NCBI RefSeq assembly: GCF_022539315.1
Contig: NC_066317.1
Span: forward strand, 49,270,435 to 49,334,434
Direction of reading: 5' to 3'
Source of the DNA: Serinus canaria
Lineage: Eukaryota > Chordata > Aves > Passeriformes > Fringillidae
DNA length: 64,000 nt
A program made the translations under genes and the position numbers. The notes under the pieces were generated by a model. It had not been told where the DNA came from. It made no database searches and saw nothing but the letters and a program-made list of their open reading frames with translations. Positions 40,372 to 55,300 of this stretch are shown here, one piece after another. Position 1 is the first letter of the stretch. Every line of letters starts with the position of its first letter.

Positions 40372-43300
40372 CTGGAAAACAAAAATCACACAAACACAGA
40401 AAACAGTGAAACTATAGAAATGCTAAAATGTATAGTTTTAGTGTGAGGAATTTTTAAATCTGCTGCATTGCTTTAGACAAACATTTTATATTAATGCTAG
40501 AAATCTATATATTTGATTTCTTATGACAATGCACTGATGTTCACTTTTGACTGATATGCATGAAGACTATGAAGACACATAACTCCACAATATAATCTAA
40601 AGCAGTATGACCAATCTGAGTTCAGAAGATTTTCTATTACTAAATATAAGTGACTAGAAGTGTAATTTTTATACCTGTATCAGTATTCTTAGATGACTTT
40701 TCATCTGTGAAAAAGTATTACTTTCATTATATAAGTGAATTATTATCTTTAAGATTGTATAATTTCCAAGGCTACTGGTTAAGAATATAATTGCTAAACA
40801 TAAAAGGGTCTGAAATATATTAGAACACTTAATGTTTGATTAAATATTTTTAAAGCAACTATGTATGTAAAAAAGGGGTGAAAATATTTGCATTTATTTA
40901 AGGCAGAATGTTTTTCCTGACACTGTTTTCACTGAATGTAAAACCAAGTGCAAAGTAATTTCAGTGACAAGAATGTGTCAACAAATTTTGTAGAGTTGAA
41001 GCTTTATACAAATACATTCACTAAAATGACTTTAGTAATATTATTAGACCGTGGAGAGCTCTTATTTCTCTAAAAAAAACAACATTAAGCCACACAGACT
41101 TTGTTACACGAGATGTACTGCTGTTAGTGACAATACCTGTTTCCAGGGGGTGCACAAAGTTCAGAATAGTATTTGATCTTTGGTTCCGTCCCACTGGTTC
41201 TCATTGTGGCCACTCCTCCATTAGCAAAAGTGAATGTTATCATTTGGCTGCTTTTACTAGTAGGAAGTATCTAGAAATATTAAGAATATTTTTAAAAAAA
41301 AACTTGGAAAGAGACTATAAATAAACCCATGACTTGATGTTAAATAGCATGACAAAAGCATTAGCTAAAATTATAGTTTAGTTCTGTTTTCTTCAACATT
41401 GTGGTCTTGAGACCACAAGGACAGCCTTGCCCTCAGCCTGGAATCTGGTAGAACTGCATCACTACTAGGTAGCTCATTTCAAACCTAGACAATTTTTTAC
41501 TGCTAATTGAAGTTGACCTGTCATGGCATTTCCCAGGAGGAAAGGAAATGGAGATTGTGGAGAAACATAGAATCCAAAGCCACATCTTAATAGACAGTTT
41601 AACTTCCACTCACAAGAAAACAATGCAGATTGCTGTAGCAAGGCAGCAAGATCCTCCTACTGCCCTTCACAAAGTGTCATCTTGGAGAGAAAAACACACC
41701 ACAAAACCTAACAAAAAACCCAACACCCTCTTGACTTCCCCTCCTCTCACCAAGGCATAATAATTGTCACCAATCTGAGTTGGTTTAGGACTCAGTATGT
41801 AAATATGTTTAGTGTTTCTCCACAGAATGTTTTATGTATGTGTATAAACATCATATATGATTTACATGTAATTTAGAAAGATACTTACAGCCTTTTGATC
41901 TGGCTGGCTGCTGTCATACCCAGTAGTTAGATCCCTTATTCCAGAAACTTTAAATCTACCACAAGATTTTGGGTATGTGTTTTTTCCATCAAAATTTCTA
42001 AGGTTGTCAAAAAGCTGTTGGATAACTTTAGGATCATGGCAGATGAAATACGAAGCTTTGGTAATATGGAAGCCGTATCTGTGAAGATGCAATATTAGTG
42101 AATCCAGGAAGCAATGTCCTAAGAGTTCTACACCAGACACGATACAATCTTCCAAAAAGCAACACTATACTCATGCTCACCCAACTGAAGCATCAGTTCT
42201 TGCCCTTACAATTTTAAAAAGGTCTGAACAGCTTAATTATCCCATTTTACATACTTGAAATAAACTTCTCTGCAGATGTATTTTATTTTTAATTATGAAA
42301 ACTGAGAAAGTTTACAGCAACACCAGAAGAAAAAAGGATATCACTATTGCCTTGAAGTGCTCTAACCACCATAGGAAGGGAAGAGATTACATCTAATAGT
42401 TTCTTTGAGTGGATTCCAGCTGACCTTTTCTAAGTGAAACAAATTCCAGACTAGTTTTTCCAATTACACTTCATTGAAGTGTTTCTACTCTCCCATTGAA
42501 GTGTTTTTATTAAACCAAACTGTTCTGAACATTGTCTCTCTACCTCACCTATTTGCTGCCAGGTAATGTGATGCAAAGACAAATGACCCGGTAACACTGA
42601 CTTTTCAAAATATCATGTTGTTGAGAAACATACAAGCCTGGACTGGTTGTCCAAGTGAGCTCTTGCTACAGATCAAGATGTGATAAATATCCTTGACGGG
42701 AGTGAAAATCTGAGGGGCAGAACCCTCATTAGTACTAGGATGTTCACGCTAGAAATCTGAATGCCTTCTTAAACAGGGTTATGTTTATACCTAAATGGAC
42801 ATCTTGAAGGTTAATAGTAGTTAAATTAGTCTTAAGAATTCATTTAGGGAATTAACAAAACCTAGATTGTATCTGAAAGAAGTGATAAGCCTACTAGGAC
42901 CATGTCCTTTCTTATCTGCTTTTACTTTGAGACAGATTCCCCTTCTACATTTCCAAAATACAGAACAGAGTTTCTTCTGCTTCAACTCACAAGGCAAATC
43001 TGACAAAAAAAGTAAAGTAGTAAGAAGTAGAAAGCTGCAACTCTCTATCAGTCACAAACAAAAATCAAACACATGCAGAACAACCCCCCAAAACAAAACA
43101 AGAACCCTCCTTCCAGCTCGTTATCAAGCAACAGTTTAATAGGGCAGATTAGTATCCTTCCCTCTATCTGTAGCTTTGCCACAAAGAGTGACTATGTGCA
43201 GTGATATCTTATAGACTGCTTTTATGCTAAAGCAGCTCTGAGTCCTTTTCAGCGGGTATTTACACAGCAGCACTGTGCCACAGCTCAATTCCACTCAAAT

Positions 43301-46300
43301 ATTCTGAGGTCAACCTGAAGCAGGTGTTTACTGTATTAGTATTTAAAAAAAATAATAAAAAACCCTCAAGCTAGAGGCTGAATATTCAATTCTTGAATAT
43401 GAATTTCCAGCTAGTAGCATTTAAAGGAATTTTCACATCAGATGCTGTATTTGCCACTCGAGGTATGAATTCCTCTTTCATGCTTTTATATCTCACAATT
43501 TATCCATGCAGTGTAAGCAAGTCTTTGCCACTTGATTCCTTCTTAAAGAGACAATGAAACAATGTGAGAGACAATGTGCAGCTAGTGCTGCACAGAAATG
43601 AGAACTCAGGATTGGCAAAACAAGCAGCACAAAGGCTGGAGTTTTCCAGTCTCTGTGCAGGTTCCACACTCCCTTGTTAATGTGTATGAGACATGAAGAG
43701 CTGGAGTGTATCAAACAGCCTGGCTGCACCCTCCTTTAAAACAGACAACCCAAAACCTCCACAAAAACCACTCCCTGCCTCATGAAATCCAATATTCATC
43801 TTTGCTATTGATTTCTTTGAACCCATTAAAAAAGAACAAAAGAAAAGGAGTGCCTCATATTAAAAGACCTCAGAGGGATACCCAGCTGTATATAGCCAAG
43901 AGTAATGGCCAGTCACAGCACTTCTGCATAATCAGCTCAAATCTCATTAATCAGGAGCAAAAAGAGAAAAGGAGAACCAAAACTCAACAACAATAATCTA
44001 TCAAAAAAAAAAAAAAAAAAAAGACAGACTAATACAATAAAAAGCCTAACTTTAGAGCCAACTAGAATTAATTTAATCATAAGTAGCCCTGCAAGGACAG
44101 AAGCTGGCTTCTATGTATGGAATAAATAAGCCAGGGCTACTTAGACCCATTCAGTCATCAACATTTTTGAGTGTCTGGCTCATTTAAGCAGCAAGAAGCA
44201 CTATCATCTCTACAGCTCAGCAATACAGCTGCCCAATCTTCTCTAAAAGGACCCAAGTGCAGAACTTCCCAAAACGAAAAAACCTTTCAGGCAAGTGAAG
44301 AAAAACACCACAAAGATCTCATTACTAATAGAGAATTAGTAAGGTAGTTGTATTTAAAATACCTTAAAACAAAACAAAGTCATAAATATATTCATATCCA
44401 CAAGGCAGGAACCCTTCCTGAAGATTACTATTACAGAATTGTCTTAATAGTACAATAATTCACATTTTATTTCTTTATAAACTATAGGTTGCTACTGAGT
44501 CCCTATTAACCACAGCATGTGAAATTGAGAAAATCTGAAAAATAAAAAATTAGAATTGAACTCACTCATCATAGACAGCTTTCAGCTGCTGAGACAAAGA
44601 CAAATTCCTGGTTGCCAGAAAGCTGGCCATCTCTGCAGTTATAACAGCAGCACTGACACCATCTTTATCTAGAACAGCAGGACAGCACATATACCCTAAA
44701 CAAGGAACATTAGATATAATTAGACACTTTTAACGGGAAATAGGAAGGGGAGGGAAGGTTAGCCAAACATCTTTGAAAGAAGAAGTGCACATTACTATAG
44801 CACAGACATTTTAGAGTCAAACCAAAAGCAGAAAAAATGTATCTTCTAATCAGTGTTAATGTTAATAAGCAAGGTATTCAATGGAATTTCAAGACAGATT
44901 TGCATCATATCAGTGCCACATGCTCCCAGGTCCTCATGGATCTTTCTAGAAAGAGAAATGCCACATGCAAGAACAATGCAAGTATAGCATTATCTCAAAT
45001 GTTATTACCTTTACAGTAGTGTAAGGTAACACTGATAATTATGTGTGAAATTAGACACATTTTTTCTGGTTTTCAGGTATTGAGATACTTAAAAAGTATT
45101 AGAGCTTTACAATTTCCTCCTCATGAATTCATAACTTTCATTTGTGGCTTTCAACCATGGCTTTCCAGCACAAATGTAATTTGGGGTAGTTTTTACTTTA
45201 TTTTATTCTCATTTACACTGAGCTTAAATCTGCCAGGTAAAAAACCTCAAGTTCATGTCTGAAAAAAATGTGTTTGTTTCTTTTTTAAAAAAAAAGTTTA
45301 TGCAGAATTTGCAGTCCAAATCTGCATAGCCATGCTACAGGCATGCTGTAGATACATACTCCTGCTCACAACTTTGTGCTAAACAGAGATAGAAAGGTTT
45401 TAAAAACTAGTATCAGTTAGCAAAATAGATAATTATCTGCTACTCACTGGAAATACACCCATTGTACTGAGGACACAAAATGTGGCCATTATTACTTTTT
45501 TTTTCCATTTTACTTCATTACTGGGATGCTAACAGAGCACTTGCAAAGGTTGCCCAGAGAAATTACAGAATATCCTTCTCTGGAGATATTCAAGAACCAT
45601 CTGGGTCCAGTCCTGCGCAACATGCACTAGGACACCCTACTTGGGCAGGAAGGTTGGACCAAATGACCTCCCACAGTCCCTTCCAACCTCACCCATTTCG
45701 TGACTCTGCAATTCTGTCACTTTTTGCCATAGTACTATTTTCACTATTTTGCAAGATATGAAAACAATTCTGTCTCTTACCTATAGCCTCCTCAAATGCA
45801 AAAAGAACAGCCTTGCCCTGGTCCATGAGCTGTTTGGCACGGTTGCCCATCCACTTGAAACCTGTCAGTGTTTCCTACAGCAGTGAGGAGAAATCCAAGG
45901 CATTCATAAAACATTGCTTTTCTTTTTAAGACATGACACTTTGTAGGAAAGATACTAAAAGTACATGGAATAATGTGCAATGTGTTGCTTACCTCAAAGT
46001 GAAAACCTTCTTTTAGTGCAATTGCTCTCAGGATTTTGGAAGAAACAGTACTGGATAACATGTAGACATCTTTAATGGCACGAGTATCCCTACTGTTATT
46101 TTTCCAGCAAGTGAAGATCCACCAGCCTAAAAGAGCTCCTAGTTCATTTCCAGAAAATACTTTCCATTCACCACTACAGGCAAAAAAATATTAGAAAGTA
46201 CATGAAATCAAAGGATAATACCAGGGGTAAAAAAGAATCTATTGGTTCTTCTATAAATGAATATTAACAAATAAACCACTGCCTTGGAATTCCACATAAC

Positions 46301-49300
46301 ACTAACAAGGTATCATGTGCTCCTAATGAACAAACAAAACAATTCTTCCTCCAAAGTATTCTGAAACTCTTACCTTTCTTCTCCATCATACACATAAGCT
46401 TTTGCAGTTATCCAAAGATGAAACAGTGATATTTCGAACATATTTTAAGTAAAACAAAAATGTTCAGCATACAAATTATAAATGCAGTGATTAAGACAAG
46501 CACATAGACACAAAAATACAGTTCTCAAGTGATCAGTATTTTTAGTTGACCTAGTGACAAATACATCAATTAGTCATTGGGAAGATAGGAAAAAAATCTT
46601 AAATGGGTATAAAAGATTAATATTGATGTGTTGCTAGAACAGGAAAAAATGAAGAAAAAAAGAAAGACAAATGTCAAAATTGCCCAAAAAATTCCCAGTC
46701 ACAAAAGGGGACAGAGACACTTCCAGACTGACAAAACCAAGACCTACAGAAACAGTACCTGTTGTGAAAGAGAAGCAGACTCAGTCTCCTGCATTTATTG
46801 ATGCCAACAGGCACAAAGCAATGCACAGCAGCAACTTAGTGTAAGAGTGCTGAGAGAGTGTGCTCTACAGGAGGTTCTGTCAAAGAAGAAGTACAGATAC
46901 TGTAGAAGCCTATATTAATATCTGATTAGTGTAATAAAAGCTAGGGCAGAAGTCTGAGAAGGCACAGGACTGGAAGTTAGGAGACAACTGAGACTGGCTA
47001 AACAGCGAGTGTAGAGGCAGCAGAATGAGAGACCACACTCTCACTGGTAGTGGATGCAACAAACTAACACCGCTCTTCAAGATTCTGGTAGCTCAAAGTT
47101 TTCAGACAAAGAGCATGAGTGATTTTGCATTCTTGTTTTAACCCATAATAACTAGCATCATCTGAAACTTTTTATACTTTTTTCTCAATGTTGAATTGCC
47201 ACCTGAGGCTGGCAGAGACCAAAACCATTGAAATAAGAACCTCCCAACTAACACTGTCCAAGATACAGCAGAGTGTCCACAAAAGATCATTCTTCTTCTA
47301 AAGGCAGAGAAACCTCCTTAGTTTATGCTGTGAGGCTAATGAATTTAAAAGTACCCCAAAACCCCAAAGAAAATACTGGCATTTTAAAGCTACTACTTTA
47401 GCTGTTTGGTTATCTGTTGAGCAAAATGGGTATTTGCACTGTCTCCTTTTACTGGACTTTTGAAATTTGTCTAACTGACACAGATTCAACTATTTAATCC
47501 AACCACTGAGGACATATAGCAGATACCTATATCATCCCTTGGGTACCAAAGACTGTTGCCATAATTTTACATCCCTCTTCTGGCTCTCATGCACTGGGAA
47601 TTAATATATGCTGGCCCAGCAGCAGATTTTTTTTTTCTGCTCCTCTCTAAGCTGAAACCTTGAAGCTTATTTTTGCTGATGATTTATGGTTACTAACTGC
47701 TCAAATTAGTTTCTGCTTTATCAAGGTAGATAAAGGAGAAACACCACTATTTGCAGATATGATACCAAGTGCTTGAACTTCAGCACTTGGTATCATATCT
47801 TCACTTTCTTTTATTAATCAGATAAAACCACAATACAGAAAAGTAAACAATTGTAGAAGTACAGGATATCAGAGGTCAGGAAAAAAGAGGACAGCTGTAT
47901 TGAGTCAGAACTATAGATTACGTTTCACAAATATGAACAATTTATGGTAAGCCCCTGACTGAGCAAGTCTGCCTTTTGTGATCCCCTTCTTTGACTGGGT
48001 ATGCAAAGATAAATAATGCACATATATGTGGTTCTTGAAGGGGAGAGTACAAATGACTACACTGAGAAGTACCAAACTGTGAAAAACTTTAAGGTGAAAT
48101 GCAAATACATAACATTATGTAAAGAAGTGGGGAAACTGAGCAAGAGAGGCACAAATCATCTAATGATTAGTGAAATGTTTGGTTTAACAGGATTTGAGAA
48201 AGAAGATACTCATATTGAAGAAGAAGAGATTATCAAGGAACTATACAGATTCTCCTGAATCCAAGTTATTGTTTAATAAACCTAGAATGAAAAAAATGTT
48301 TATCAGTCTTATGTGAAAAAAAATCTAACTGAAAACTTAACTTTGAAAAAGAATAGCACAACAATTCACATGCTTCTGTGCATGCCTAAACTACAGCAAG
48401 TGTCAACTATTTATTCAGGCTTCTATACACTGTCTAATATTGATCATTATTTCATATCCTGCCTCTACTGTGGTCTGCTTCATACAGTCTTCTCACATTT
48501 CTGTGTCTTTCAAGCCAAAAAATTATTACAGTGACTATTCTTCCTCTACAACACAAGTAGCAAGAATTCTCCAAATGAGCCTAACCTTGGGAGTAAAAAA
48601 TGTCAATGGTTTGCATTACTTTATTGCCATACCTCTCTTGTTTCTCTGCCACTGCCAGTCGATCAGCATCAGGATCATTTGCTAAAATGATTCTTGCCCC
48701 ATCTTTTTCGGCCAAAGCAAAAGACAATGTCTGGAAATGTGGCAAGCAGGACCAGATGAGTGTTAATATTCCCAAATAATATTTTCACTTTCTTTATAGG
48801 TTTTAAGTAATTTTCGCAATTTATTTAATCTCAAACACCCAAAATCATTATGTGTCTCTCAAAAAACCCCAAAACTTCTAGCCTGGCAGCAGAAGAACAT
48901 AACCAGGACATTTAACTTTACCTACATCATTCTACTTCTGTAGCCCAACCTTAAAAGCTACCTAGATTTAATGGGATCCTTCAATAACAAAGTGTAACAG
49001 AAATAGCAGTAGAAACTCTAACCACCTGTCAGGACTACTCCTGCCCTCTCCTGGTGTTGTGTTAGAACAAAAGAGTAGAAGCTTTCCAAAAACAAATGAG
49101 AGGATTTTTATTATTATTTTATTTTTTAAAATTGACTACCACTTTGTCCCAAGTGCAGATCCTGCCCATTCTGTTAGAGTACAAAGTAGCTGAAAGTTAT
49201 AGCTGATTACTACCTGACTGGTTCAAAGAGGGTTATGTCAATGAAAGGATACCAGCTAACTCTTCACTAAATGTAAGGCTATGAAACAGATTAAAAATTG

Positions 49301-52300
49301 ACCTTCCACCAATATCTACAGCTGTGACTTCTGGCAAAAAGGAAAACACTGAGAGACATCACAACTATTAAAAAAAAAAAATTAAATCTATTTACCAGAA
49401 CACCTTTGCCTTCTTCAGGATTTGGATACTTCACTGTGGGAAAGTCTGGATCAGGATCTTTCTGCTCCGGAACAGCAAAAGGAGGGCTAAGGTCAAATGC
49501 CTTGAATGCCAACTGCACAAATTTATGTCCTACGCCATGCACAGAAGTATGAACAAATTTCAGGCTTGTTTCCTTGTTTATATTCCTGAAATAAAACAGG
49601 TTAACAGTAAACTTGGACATGGAAGACTGTTCTGCACAAAACTGACTATGTTTGGAAATAGATACAAGTATTCTATATCACTGTTCAAATAATGAATTAA
49701 AGGAGGTCAGATTTTAAAAGCAATGGCTTGAAAATTGGCTTAGCCTAATTTTTCAACAATATGAGTCACTCTTGGCATCCAATATCCTAGTATGTGCAAA
49801 CCACTGGAGTAAGAAAGACAGTACAGTCTACACATCCCAAGGAAGTCAAGTGAAAAACAAATACAACTGACTAAAGAGACTCTTCATCCCCAACTCTAGC
49901 ATTTAAACCCCCAAAAACTGTGAGCAAACAGCAGCCTGCCCAATTTGAGCACACTCATTTTTAGGAGGTAAAAAACGTTGGGCATACGTGAAATCATGCA
50001 AACTCCTAAGGAGACATTTAATTCAAATTCTGAAAAAGCAGTGTAATAGCCCCAGCTTTCTAGTAACTCCTTACTGTTTTTAGCAAGAGTAAGAACATGG
50101 TTACTGGTGCTTAAAATTTCTACATAAATAAGCAGATCTAAAAGACTGATACTCCTGTACTACATAAATCCACTCTAACTGTTCACCAAGAGAAACATCC
50201 ACTTTATTTTGCTAAGTAAAGATTTTACTGAGCAAGTGATAGGAGTAGGCTGTTGTAAGGCACCCAAGGCTACCAGGAGCACAAGCAAGGCTGGAATGAC
50301 AGAGCAAGACCTTCTTGTCCAGAACTGGCTTAAAAACCTGGTTCACTGAGAATCTTGTTTTAAGGCTGGTAGGTTGTCCATGTCATGTCCACCTCCAGCA
50401 GCCCCAGTCTTGCTGGGACACTTGCCTGATGCATGGCCATGAAAATACTGGGAGCTATCATAAGAAATTTGCTCACTTTGCTGAGTTAGACTTCTGCCAG
50501 GACAGCTTTATGAACTGGCTTATGACACCACCTCAGACCTGCCAATGCAACCCCAAAAGATGACAAAAAGGCACAGGCAGAACTGGGTCATGGCAGGATT
50601 GTGGCCACCCTCACTTCCATGAATTTAAACTGCCCAGCTAACATATTAGAGGGAATATCCTGTATTCTTAAAGGAATTAACAGCAGTCACCTGTAAAAGC
50701 ACTGTTTCTGTATGTCTTTGAAATACTCCTTATTGACCATGGCATATGGATCATGAAGCAGTGGGCTGCTGTCAATCAGTTTGTCATCCCAAGCCTGAGG
50801 CCACGGTTCTTGGTTCTCCTCAATAGCCTGAGAAATTCCTCTGTCATGAGGGGAAATGATCTGAGCACCATTTTCCCAGTAAACCTAAATAAAAAAATAG
50901 CAAGTGAGTATCTGATCATTAATCTTGTAAGATAGTTTTGTTATGTTTTTTGTTGGCTAATGTGCAGTAAATTCACTAGAGTATTACAGTAAATTATAGG
51001 GTATATCTAGGTTTAGATATACCCAAAGTATTCTTTTCATATCCTCAGTGTTTCTTTTCACATCCCATTTTTATTCTATTAAAAAGAAGCAGTTTAATTT
51101 GATCAAAAGATATGAAGATCCATAATGAAACACAAAAGGCCCAGAAACTTACTGAAAAAACTTCTATTTTTGTATTTTGCAAACAGTCTGTATATGACTG
51201 CCCAGCTACTGAATGACTGGTGCACAGGCAATTCAGCTGTGTTTTTTTCAGTGCATTGCAGATTACAATGGCATCCTGCTTTCTAGAGTGAAGATTTTAA
51301 TTATATTATTAGTTTAACATGATACTAGCTTTAAATACATAGAAGAGATGGTGAGACTAGTAATTGATTAAGTCTATACCATGATAGAAACCATATTCAA
51401 TTGCACTAGTTTCTCTACATGGAAAAAAAAAAGCCATAAAATAGAACACATTAGAATACCTTGTAACCATTGTCTTGTTTTGGATTATGGGAAGCAGTAA
51501 CCATAATTCCAGCACAAAGCTTCAGATGAGTTACTGTGTATGGCTGTAACAAGAGAAAGTTACTTGAAATAGAATGTGCAACATAATATATATAATTTCT
51601 TTTCGTGCATATATAATACTTGGTATGAAAATAAAGTCAAGATGTGATTCCTGCACACTGACTCCCTAAAGCAGAAGCTAAACAGTACTTGTTCCACCAG
51701 ACTCCATGTGGCACAACTTTAGCACTTGTTTTCCCTTGTGCATTTTCCCATTTATGGGTTATTAATGTTGTTCCAGATGCTTTGTGACTCTCTAACGCCT
51801 CTCTAGAAGGAAGCCAGATGCATATGCTCCCTACTGTGGAATGACCTGAGGTACCCAAGGCCTTAGAGGGTGCCAAGTCTGTTGGGGTAATGACACAAGT
51901 CAGCAGAGGGCAGAGAACTGCAGCTCAAGCAGTCTCATCCACACTGCCTTTTGGGAGCAGCCTGGGGAGCAGCTACTCCATCAGGGCTCAGAAGAGAATT
52001 GTTTCAGAGAGAGCTCTTATCAATTAGCTCAAAACAGATGGAGTGAATTAAAAATGGAGCATTATTCATGAACACAGGTCCAATTTGTGTTTACTCCTGG
52101 CTCTTTATTTAATACTGAAATGCAACCAACTGCAGTTCTTGCAACACCACTTTAAACTGCACTATGAAGAATTTGATCCTAAATCTTCAAAAAATTGTAT
52201 CAGTATAAGAATGCTCTGTAGAAAGTCTTTATACCACTGTGTTTGCAATCCTCACTGGAGCAACTGGTATAGGGAGAAATTATTGCTTTTAGGACAAGGG

Positions 52301-55300
52301 CCAAGAGCAGGGATTTCTGTGTTGCTCTGGAGACACCTGGTGCTCTGATGGGGGCATCGTGGACACAATTCAACAACACTTCTGACAAAACATCACTGCA
52401 CTCCAACAACCTGCTATTTTGGTTTTGGATTCAATACCTGCCCTTGCCCTTCTTCCCCTCAAAAGAAAAAAAAAAAAAAGAAAAAAAAGAAAAAAAAAAA
52501 AGGTAAAAATCCAGCCAAATGTGAGCATATGTTTCAGACTTCAGACTCTACAGGAATCCACTGACATTCCACATTCTTCCTTCTTTTCCTATGTTGTAAA
52601 CTATACATAGCTAAATAAGTACAAGAATCTCTGCAGGAAGAGCTTAAAAAGTAAGAACTGGTTTGTGTAGTTATCCTTAATTTAAGTAATGCAAGGTATC
52701 TGACAGAATTTGTGTACTTTTAAAGCAGATAATGGAATAAAAACATATAATAAAAAACCTACCACAAAGGGAGTTGGTATTATATCAGAGAATAGATAAA
52801 CTGGAACTCCCTGACTGATGAAGGTATTGGCAGCAAGTCTTGCAAACCTAAACAGGAAGAAAAGATACCTAGGGAATATACTCATTTTCTTGCCTATTAG
52901 TTTCCTAGAATTCACAGCTTTCCCTCCCACCCTAATGCAATTACAAAATCCCAACAAAAGCACCATCACTTATAAATATATCTCAATTATTGTACAGACT
53001 CAATTTCAGTGTGTTCCCCCATTATTTCCAAAAGACAAAGCACAACTATAAGAACTGTTTTGGCATTACCAGTATGTAAGAATACTGTAAATCCCACACA
53101 TTAATTCACTTTAGAGAAAGAAAATACAATTGAAGTAGATATAAATCCATCAAGGATCACACTCACACAAGGTATCTACAAAATACTAAATGCAAAACTG
53201 AAGAACTACCTTTTGCTACTACCTCCACTGGAAAGATGAGCACGAGCATCAAACCCAATTACAACTCCTCTCTTTTTCAGGTCAGTGAAATTCTTCTCGA
53301 GGTATCTGCAAAATCCCTTAAGACAACAACAAATCACCTCATTAACCCAATCTTGATGTTTAATTTATCATCACATTAGGATAATTGCTAAGATGCTGAT
53401 GTCTTAGGAAGCTGAGCATACATAGCATCTCACTGTACTGCTCTGGGATTCAGCTTGTCCAGGATTGAGAAATATCAGAAACCAATAAACACCAAGAAAT
53501 ATCAGAAACCTTCAAATCAATATTGCAAACCTGGACAGTATTTAAGTACTTTTTAAAATATCAGAATCAACTCCAAAAAGCAGCAGGTAATACAATTAGT
53601 CTGAATTGCAGATTTTGAGAAATGATTCAGCTGTCACAGGTCTCATACAAGGAAGAGAACAGCTGGCCAGCATTTCAGGTTTTTAACCAAACCTCACCCT
53701 TAATAATGATATCTCTTTAGCACAGGATACATCACCACTCCAGGCTGCAGTTATTTGAGGTTGTGGGTTTTTTTCCCCAAGCAGATCTACTTTAGGATCC
53801 ATGTATGTATACTTACCTTCACTGCCTCTATGTAAAACCATGTCTAGCACACACAAAGCTTAAACAAATGTTGGCTACCTTTGGGTTTTTTTGTAGTTGT
53901 TACAACAGCATAAACTGTTATACTTGAGCTTAACTGCAGCTATGTATAAATTAAATTGCAAATCAAATACGGAAAGTAACTTCTTTTAATGGTTTAATAG
54001 CTTCTTTCTGCTTCTATTCAGATATCAGCACTCAGCTAATAATCATAATTTAAATCACTTCTGAAAACGGGACGAATAGGAGAGAATTTGTACTTCCATA
54101 GAATACTCATTTGCTTGCCATAAATCAGGCTCTTCCTTTCATATATATACAACCAGTTAAGTGAGATAAAGTGCTGAACACAATACCTGGGTTGTCTGGA
54201 TAATAGTCAAATCATTCATGTGGGAAATCCCTGCTCCCATGGCAGCTCTGAGCCCTGCTGTGCCAAACTCCATCCGCGAGCCAAAGTATTTCTGCAGTTC
54301 TCCGGCATTTCCTTCCGCAAGCAATTGTTTCACAATTGCGTAAGTTTTTGGATTCTGTTGACACAAAATTCAGACATTCTAAATGAGGTTTTGTTCATTC
54401 TAACAGAACTGACTTCCTGTCCCAGTCTCTGGGTTTCAGTATCAAAACATGGCACAAAATTTCAAGAACACCAGAACTCACGCTGTCTTCTTAATTTTAA
54501 ATCAGAACAGCCTTGAGTATTACTTACTTTAAATTTGTCTCCTTAACTGAACATGCTACCTGGACAGCAGTGTGTGTATGTGTATATATCTCTCACAATC
54601 TGGGGTGTTAAAAGACTTCCAAGATGTCTATTTTAATGTTTTCTGTTTTTAAAAACAAAACAAACAAAAAGCAGCACTTTCACAATTCAGAGAATTTTTC
54701 CTCATCACAACACAAGAACTACACTAAACATTTAAGTAAGGTAAGATAATTATTAAGAAATATTTGTTATTTCTATAGCACTAGATCTAGAGTTTAAAAC
54801 AAATTAAATCATAACCTTGTCCCAAGACTGGATAGCACCAGAGGTAGCAGCAAAACTAAGCAGACTGGGCAGAAGATAATTTCCAACATGTTTGCAGGTA
54901 ATGCTTGTAAAAATAAACATAACCCCAGGATGAAAGCCTAGAAACTACAGCCAAATTCTTAAATAAAATTACTTGAGAGTGGCAACAAAAAGGCAATGTC
55001 AGACCACTTAGGAAGAGTGAGGAGTTTCTAACTTTCACTGCTTTTTTTGGTATATTTCTTCCACAGATTCTCTATTGTTAATTACTCTTCTTGCTTCCAG
55101 ACTTAGGGAATTAGCAAAGCCCTGTATGCCTCAACTTCTCAATGTTATAACGTGAGACTTGTGAAATTCAGTATTTGATTTCCTGAGAACTTAGGAGCCA
55201 AGAGGACAGATGGCAGGTGGTAGACTCCTGACAACATGATTATCTGGAGAGGCAGCAGGTTACTCACTGCATGAGTACACACACTTTACTCTGGAGTACA

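Noticed and set aside
46374..46400. Possible extra PGM2 exon between exons 8 and 9 (AAAG|GTAAGAG donor)
   Set aside because: The only near acceptor would give a 25-base exon that breaks the frame, and exons 8 and 9 already join exactly as in mammals.
47755..47800. A microRNA precursor at the 47.8 kb hairpin
   Set aside because: The stem is only 19 bp and perfectly paired. Typical precursors have stems of about 30 bp or more with mismatches.
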